A stretch of 10,216 bases of DNA from NCBI GenBank assembly GCA_036265385.1, contig DATAPD010000047.1, forward strand, positions 1 through 10,216, read 5' to 3'. Position 1 is the first letter of the stretch. The number at the start of each line of letters is the position of its first letter. The position numbers and the translations under genes were made by a program. A model generated the notes under the pieces. It saw nothing but the letters and a program-made list of their open reading frames with translations, made no database searches and was not told the origin of the DNA. Below are positions 7,090 through 10,216 of the stretch, piece after piece. The stretch is from DATAPD01 sp036265385 (GTDB taxonomy: Bacteria > Acidobacteriota > Terriglobia > Terriglobales > Acidobacteriaceae).

Positions 7090-7677
7090 TCAAGCGTTAT
7101 GTTTTGTTGATTTTGAGATCGGCGGCGAAGGCCCCTGAGTTTGCGCGATGGCTGCTTTGATGGCGTTGACGCGCTCGGTTACAGGTTCGGGAGCGATGAT
7201 TACGAGGCTAAAGCCGAAGTCGCGATAGACATCTTCGTGGATTTTTTCGAAACGAAGGCTTTCTTCAAACGTGATGCGGCGAGCGTCGGTGGGCGCGATG
7301 AAGCCGAGGTTTTGGATGAAGAATACTTGCGGTTCGAAGATGGCTTCTTTTTCGATGCGATCGAGTTCAGCTCTTAAGAGTGAAGAAAACGGATATCCGA
7401 GATAGACAGCGAGAGCGGCTGTACATACAACGGAGCGGTCGTGGAACTGGAGTTGATTCGGCAAGTGCGAGCTGCGGGTCTGTCGTTCTTTCTGGAGACG
7501 GATGACAGCATCAATAAAGGATGGGTCGGTCCAAGGTTCAGATATGCCCTGGGCTTGCAAGTCACCGATCAGATCGGTGGCGGCTTCTTCGACCACGCTG
7601 AAGCCGTCGAGTTCAAGCTGACGGATGATAGCGGTCTTACCCGCTCCGGGAGCACCGGTGATGATGAAGCGTCGCAT
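7090..7677 (-). CDS. AAA_28-type P-loop ATPase/kinase
   Basis: A 195-residue protein with a textbook Walker A, GAPGAGKT (8-15), right at the N-terminus after one strand. FHDRSVVC (78-85) provides the D-R pair (D80, R81) typical of the NadR/Ttd14-like AAA_28 group. The R-R-I-T-F-E-E-S-L-R-F-E-K-I-H segment (133-147) forms the lid region with basic residues R133 and R134, followed by VYRDFGF. These are small nucleotide-kinase-like NTPases; known relatives phosphorylate small molecules or bind nucleotides, but the substrate here is unknown. The start ATG at 7677 has no recognisable Shine-Dalgarno. The last 15 residues are low-complexity and probably disordered. It lies upstream of the MOSC gene on the same strand. 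Confidence 0.87.
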   Translation of the reverse strand: MRRFIITGAPGAGKTAIIRQLELDGFSVVEEAATDLIGDLQAQGISEPWTDPSFIDAVIRLQKERQTRSSHLPNQLQFHDRSVVCTAALAVYLGYPFSSLLRAELDRIEKEAIFEPQVFFIQNLGFIAPTDARRITFEESLRFEKIHEDVYRDFGFSLVIIAPEPVTERVNAIKAAIAQTQGPSPPISKSTKHNA

Positions 7678-7735
7678 GAATTGCTGCTGTTGAGTGTACG
7701 GGCGTTCCTGGTTTCATGTAATTAGTTCGACCGAA

Positions 7736-7832
7736 GCTGTGCGCGAGATCCCTCGCTCCGCGATGAAGAACGCTGCGCTCGGGATGACGCCCAGAAAAAG
7801 GGCAGGCCAATAGCTGCGTTCGGGATGACGCC
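7736..7832 (-). repeat. 'HPERS'-type interspersed intergenic repeat, partly duplicated
   Basis: The minus strand contains GTCATCCCGAGCGCAGCG (7771-7788) and GGAGCGAGGGATCTCGCG (within 7742-7759). These are the two halves of a repeat common between genes in Acidobacteriota and other soil bacteria, often mis-annotated as peptides reading HPERSEGS. Two near-identical 20-mers, GCTGCGCTCGGGATGACGCC (7772-7791) and GCTGCGTTCGGGATGACGCC (7813-7832), differ at one base and lie 41 bp apart. The spacer can pair as GCCC-AGAAAAA-GGGC. Confidence 0.65.
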
Positions 7833-7912
7833 TCATTATCTTTAGGCTGCAGAATTAACACAACATGGCGTCTTTGTCAGGAGAATCATGTCGAGTCGCT
7901 TGAGACATCTTC

Positions 7913-7953
7913 TTATCGATAGAGGTAAGATGGGCGTCCCGCGGTATCGATAA
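7913..7953 (+). promoter_or_regulatory. candidate operator: paired TATCGATA sites upstream of the exported DinB gene
   Basis: TTATCGATA (7913-7921) and TATCGATAA (7945-7953) form a perfect 9-bp inverted repeat. Each half contains the 8-bp palindrome TATCGATA. The centres are 31 bp apart, about three helical turns, so two dimers could bind the same DNA face. The second copy ends just before the ribosome binding site GGAGG (7956-7960). A TTGAGA (7900-7905) overlaps the region as a possible -35. The regulator is unknown and no regulator gene is nearby. Confidence 0.45.
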
Positions 7954-7964
7954 TCGGAGGAACG

Positions 7965-8516
7965 ATGAAAAGCAAAAGTCTTGTGGTCGCAGCGATGCTG
8001 GTTACGCTGGGGGTTGGTGTGTACGCACAGGATGCGAAGCCATCGGCAAAGGCGCTCAGCCCTTCTGAGGCAGCACTGGCGCAATGGAATGAAATCGGAC
8101 GGAAAATCATTGCGATGGCAGAAGATTTTCCTGAGGACAAGTACGACATGAAGGCAACGCCTGCGCAGAGAACATTCGCGGAGCAGTTGCTGCACGTGGC
8201 CGGATCGAACGATTACTTCACGGATGTGGCGCAGGGCAAAAAACCGAAAGACGATGAAGCACGCGATCATTACAAGACGAAAGCGCAGGTCGTGGAGTAT
8301 CTGAAGAAGTCATTTGCTGATGGGGCAGCGCTCATCAAGCAGAAGGGCGATGCCGGGATGATGGCGACAGTGGTCGAAGCCGAAGGAGGCCGGACCGTGC
8401 CGACATTGGACTTGGCATATGGGCTCGTCGAGCATTCCGGCGAGCACTATGGACAGCTGGTTGTCTATTACCGTGTGGCGGGGCTGGTGCCTCCGGAGTC
8501 GAGAAAAAAGCAGTAG
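7965..8516 (+). CDS. exported DinB-family protein (periplasmic)
   Basis: A 183-residue DinB-fold protein with an N-terminal signal peptide: MKSKS, a hydrophobic core (6-19), then a likely cleavage after VYA (19-21). The His triad is intact: H77 in EQLLHVAG, and H157 and H161 in VEHSGEHYGQLVVYYR. That is the usual DinB metal site, with Y162 and the Y168/Y169 pair nearby. Export of a DinB protein is notable because the known thiol-dependent members act in the cytoplasm; exported versions recur in Acidobacteriota and have no assigned substrate. GGAGG lies 4 nt before the ATG. It is followed after 43 nt by the TlpA-like gene on the same strand, so the two are probably co-transcribed. Its relation to the cytoplasmic DinB at 2273-2851 is distant. 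Confidence 0.88.
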   Translation: MKSKSLVVAAMLVTLGVGVYAQDAKPSAKALSPSEAALAQWNEIGRKIIAMAEDFPEDKYDMKATPAQRTFAEQLLHVAGSNDYFTDVAQGKKPKDDEARDHYKTKAQVVEYLKKSFADGAALIKQKGDAGMMATVVEAEGGRTVPTLDLAYGLVEHSGEHYGQLVVYYRVAGLVPPESRKKQ

Positions 8517-8521
8517 GCAGG

Positions 8522-8541
8522 AGTCAGTAGTCAGTAGTCAG
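8522..8541 (+). repeat. tandem 7-mer repeat (AGTCAGT) between DinB and TlpA genes
   Basis: AGTCAGT-AGTCAGT-AGTCAG, nearly three perfect copies, fills most of the 43-nt gap between the two genes and sits where the next gene's ribosome binding site would be expected. Short 'AGTCAGT' tandems of this type occur between genes in some Acidobacteriota; copy number can vary by slippage. Confidence 0.7.
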
Positions 8542-8559
8542 CGGCGTTGGTACATATCT

Positions 8560-9429
8560 ATGAGCAATCGGATCAGGATCGTGTTGGGGATGGTTGTCTT
8601 AACAGGCGCGCTCGTGTGTTTTGCGCAAGAGGAGAAGATCGTATGGACTCCGCAGGAACAGGCGATCCGCGAGGAGATGCGCGGATTGCGCAAACTGCCG
8701 GACGATGCGCGACCGCAGACAACCACAGATCTGGCCAAGAAGATACGAGCGCTGCCTGCGGCGGATAACAAAGTGAGATTAGCCGAGGGACTGTCCAATC
8801 TTTCTACGGAAGGCGATCTGGGAAAAGAAACGCTGCAGGAAGTCGCAAGCACTCTGGCGGCTACCCTAACTGAGAAGCCTCAGCCGGATGAGAAAGATGG
8901 TCCGGCCTATGCCTATCGCGAGCTGGCGCGACTCGTGCGTTATGAGCACGTCACAACATCATTCGGAGCGCCACAGTATCTCGCGGCGATGAAGATGTTC
9001 GAAGAGGAAGACGAGAAGCGGCAGCACGCGGATTTCTCGGTGGTCGATTTAAGTGGCAAGGCATGGGCTCTGCATGATTTGCGCGGCAAGGTGGTTTTGC
9101 TGAATTTCTGGGCGACGTGGTGTCCGCCGTGCCGGAAAGAAATGCCTGATCTTGAGTCTTTGTATGGACAATTCAAGGACAAAGGATTGGTCGTTTTAGC
9201 AGTGTCCGCCGATGACGAGGCGAAGATCCGCAAATTTATCGACCAGCAGAAGTACAGCTATCCAGTGTTGCTCGACGCAGGCGGGAAGGTTTCGCAGGAG
9301 TTCGCGGTGGAAGGAATCCCGCATAGTTTTGTATTCGATAGAGAAGGCAAGATGGTGGCGCAATCGACCGACATGCGGACTAAACGACAGTTTTTGGAGA
9401 TGTTGGGAGAGGCGGGACTGAAGAATTAG
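8560..9429 (+). CDS. TlpA/ResA-like periplasmic thioredoxin-fold protein
   Basis: A 289-residue exported protein. A signal peptide (residues 1-22, ending CFAQ) is followed by a charged, mainly helical region (about 25-155) and a C-terminal thioredoxin domain (about 157-289). The domain begins ADFSVVDLSGK and carries the redox motif W-C-P-P-C (187-191) in FWATWCPPCRKEMP. The cis-proline is in EGIPHSFVFD (P254). WCPPC is typical of TlpA/ResA/CcmG proteins, which reduce disulfides outside the cytoplasm, for example in cytochrome c maturation or oxidative defence; the partner here is unknown. The ATG at 8560 is preferred because it opens the signal peptide; the upstream frame extension back to 8419 overlaps the DinB gene. 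No Shine-Dalgarno is seen, so it may be translated by coupling. The AhpC/Redoxin-like spacing VLAVSADDE is normal. Confidence 0.93.
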   Translation: MSNRIRIVLGMVVLTGALVCFAQEEKIVWTPQEQAIREEMRGLRKLPDDARPQTTTDLAKKIRALPAADNKVRLAEGLSNLSTEGDLGKETLQEVASTLAATLTEKPQPDEKDGPAYAYRELARLVRYEHVTTSFGAPQYLAAMKMFEEEDEKRQHADFSVVDLSGKAWALHDLRGKVVLLNFWATWCPPCRKEMPDLESLYGQFKDKGLVVLAVSADDEAKIRKFIDQQKYSYPVLLDAGGKVSQEFAVEGIPHSFVFDREGKMVAQSTDMRTKRQFLEMLGEAGLKN

Positions 9430-9475
9430 TTCGCCTGCAGGGCTCGCGGAATCCAGCGCAGTTAAGAAGAGGTTT

Positions 9476-9527
9476 AAGGCGGCAGTGGACGGGCCTGTGT
9501 CCCGTCTCGCTGCCGCTTTCGTTTTGC
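9476..9527. terminator. strong hairpin terminator between TlpA and the secreted protein gene
   Basis: GCGGCAG (9479-9485) pairs with CTGCCGC (9510-9516), and inside it ACGGG (9489-9493) pairs with CCCGT (9501-9505), with a small asymmetric bulge and a 7-nt loop. The AA before and TT after the arms extend the stem, and TTTCGTTTT follows on the plus strand. This is a good intrinsic terminator for the TlpA unit. It ends five bases before the stop of the convergent gene, so it may serve both directions, although no T-run is found on the minus strand. Confidence 0.7.
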
Positions 9528-9531
9528 GATG

Positions 9532-10092
9532 CTAAATCGTCGCGTTCACAGATTTGTTCGTGGTCGATCCATTGGCAGGAATAGCAATCTGTCCAATGCC
9601 CTGAGAACTCGTTCGGCTCGGAAGAGCTGTGGTGGCTGTTCCCATCACAGGCGACGTGATCAGGTAGTTGAGCATAACTTTGTCGGTAGCTGCGCTTGCC
9701 AATCCCCATGAATAAGGAATCGTGACGGTACAAGTGGCGGTCGTGCCGCTACGAGTGGCGACGACCATCGCCGATTCCAGAATGGTGTTGCCGCTGCCCA
9801 CATCCAGGACGGTGGCGCTGACCTGACATCCAATCTTGTAGGTCGACGGAACGTTGGATTGAACATTGATGTTGAAGGCAACGACGAACTTGCCATTGAA
9901 CGTCGTTGTTGCGGCTGCGATGGCGTCAGCATCGCCGAGAGCGAGGGTCGGAGCGAGTTTGAAGACGCCCGTGTGGGGATCTAGAACGCCGGGGATGCCA
10001 CGAGTGGTGGCGTCATCGGCAAGCTGCCCAAAGGCTGGGAGGGCAAGAGTGAACAGGCAGGCGAAGGCAATCGCTAATTTGGCAATTCTCAT
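9532..10092 (-). CDS. small secreted protein of unknown family
   Basis: A 186-residue protein with a clear signal peptide: MRIAK, hydrophobic residues 5-18, and P-A-F-G (19-22) with probable cleavage before Q23. The mature part of 164 residues is rich in Thr, Ser, Ala and Val and predicted mostly beta. It contains a 'GIPGVLDPHTGVFK' segment (about 32-45) and two cysteines (in YKIGCQVSA and TATCTVTI), which could form a disulfide. I do not recognise a domain. The beta pattern (FVVAFNINVQ..., CTVTIPYSW) could be an Ig- or carbohydrate-binding-like sandwich. The start is strongly supported by AAGGAG 5 nt upstream of the ATG (10098-10103). Single-gene unit with a long leader carrying two hairpins. 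Confidence 0.82.
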   Translation of the reverse strand: MRIAKLAIAFACLFTLALPAFGQLADDATTRGIPGVLDPHTGVFKLAPTLALGDADAIAAATTTFNGKFVVAFNINVQSNVPSTYKIGCQVSATVLDVGSGNTILESAMVVATRSGTTATCTVTIPYSWGLASAATDKVMLNYLITSPVMGTATTALPSRTSSQGIGQIAIPANGSTTNKSVNATI

Positions 10093-10122
10093 TGTGTCTC
10101 CTTGAAGCGTGTCCGGGGGATC

Positions 10123-10196
10123 GACAGCAGGTTGTGGTTTCCCTGCTTGTCCTAATAAGCGGAAAACACCCTGTGGATTGGGTCAGGGAGTTTCCC
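10123..10196 (-). promoter_or_regulatory. two tandem inverted repeats upstream of the secreted protein gene
   Basis: First element: GGAAAACACCCTG (10161-10173) against CAGGGAGTTTCCC (10184-10196), 11 of 13 positions pairing around a 10-nt loop. Second: GACAGCAGG (10123-10131) against CCTGCTTGTC (10142-10151), nine pairs with one bulge and a 10-nt loop. They are separated by 9 nt, and the second ends 20 nt before the AAGGAG. GTTTCCC recurs in both (10137-10143, 10190-10196). This may be a structured 5' leader or a tandem operator; no known riboswitch class is recognised. Confidence 0.45.
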
Positions 10197-10216
10197 AATG
10201 AGCAGATTTCAGCTAG

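Larger units (their letters stand above)
7678..7964. other. divergent intergenic region (ATPase / exported DinB)
   Basis: 287 bases between two divergent starts. It contains an 'HPERS'-type interspersed repeat (7736-7832) and a paired TATCGATA element close to the DinB start, both listed separately. Frames running through it, including one that reads HPERS on the minus strand, are products of the repeat and not genes. Confidence 0.6.

Noticed and set aside
7637..7861. Minus-strand frame reading HPERS
   Set aside because: A known artefact of the intergenic repeat; no start context and no conservation as a protein.
8419..8559. Upstream in-frame extension of the TlpA-like gene
   Set aside because: It overlaps the DinB gene and the AGTCAGT repeat, has no domain content, and would bury the signal peptide inside the protein.
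1..10216. CRISPR array, transposase, phage or defence cluster
   Set aside because: I found no regularly spaced repeats, no recombinase or nuclease gene and no toxin-antitoxin pair; the genes are housekeeping or of unknown envelope role.
1..10216. tRNA or rRNA genes
   Set aside because: No cloverleaf with a T-loop GTTCGAATC-like element or rRNA signature was recognised on either strand by eye.

Overview
The window looks like an ordinary chromosomal stretch from a Gram-negative soil-type bacterium, most likely an Acidobacteriota member (Terriglobia-like). This is inferred from three things: the long Ig-like-repeat secreted protein typical of that phylum, the mix of stand-alone conserved genes (periplasmic DinB, TlpA-like thioredoxin, dodecin, DUF1801), and short intergenic repeats of the 'HPERS' and GGTACCCAC types that I associate with these genomes. 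No 16S or other phylogenetic marker is present, so this is not proven.

Layout, left to right: (1) the 3' part of a large Ig-repeat surface or secreted protein (+), cut by the left edge; (2) a cytoplasmic DinB-family protein (-); (3) a gene-poor stretch, then panD, aspartate 1-decarboxylase (+, GTG start); (4) a PhnB-type VOC protein (-) and dodecin (-), separated by a stretch with a strong hairpin; (5) a DUF1801 protein (+); (6) a lipoprotein (-), a MOSC-domain protein (-) and an AAA_28-type ATPase (-), all on the same strand but with gaps of about 75-150 nt; (7) a divergent region carrying an 'HPERS' repeat and a paired TATCGATA site, driving a two-gene unit of exported DinB-like protein and TlpA-like thioredoxin (+); (8) a convergent hairpin terminator; (9) a small secreted protein of unknown family (-) with a two-hairpin leader at the right edge.

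No CRISPR array, transposase, phage gene, rRNA or tRNA was seen. The genes are mostly single-gene transcription units with alternating strands. The only convincing functional pairing is the exported DinB plus the TlpA-like protein; ATPase plus MOSC is a weaker co-directional pair. I found no clear new multi-gene system. The items most worth a second look are non-coding: the paired 9-bp operator-like site upstream of the exported DinB, the 4426-4464 hairpin, the tandem hairpins upstream of the last gene, and a cluster of palindromes upstream of the lipoprotein gene.
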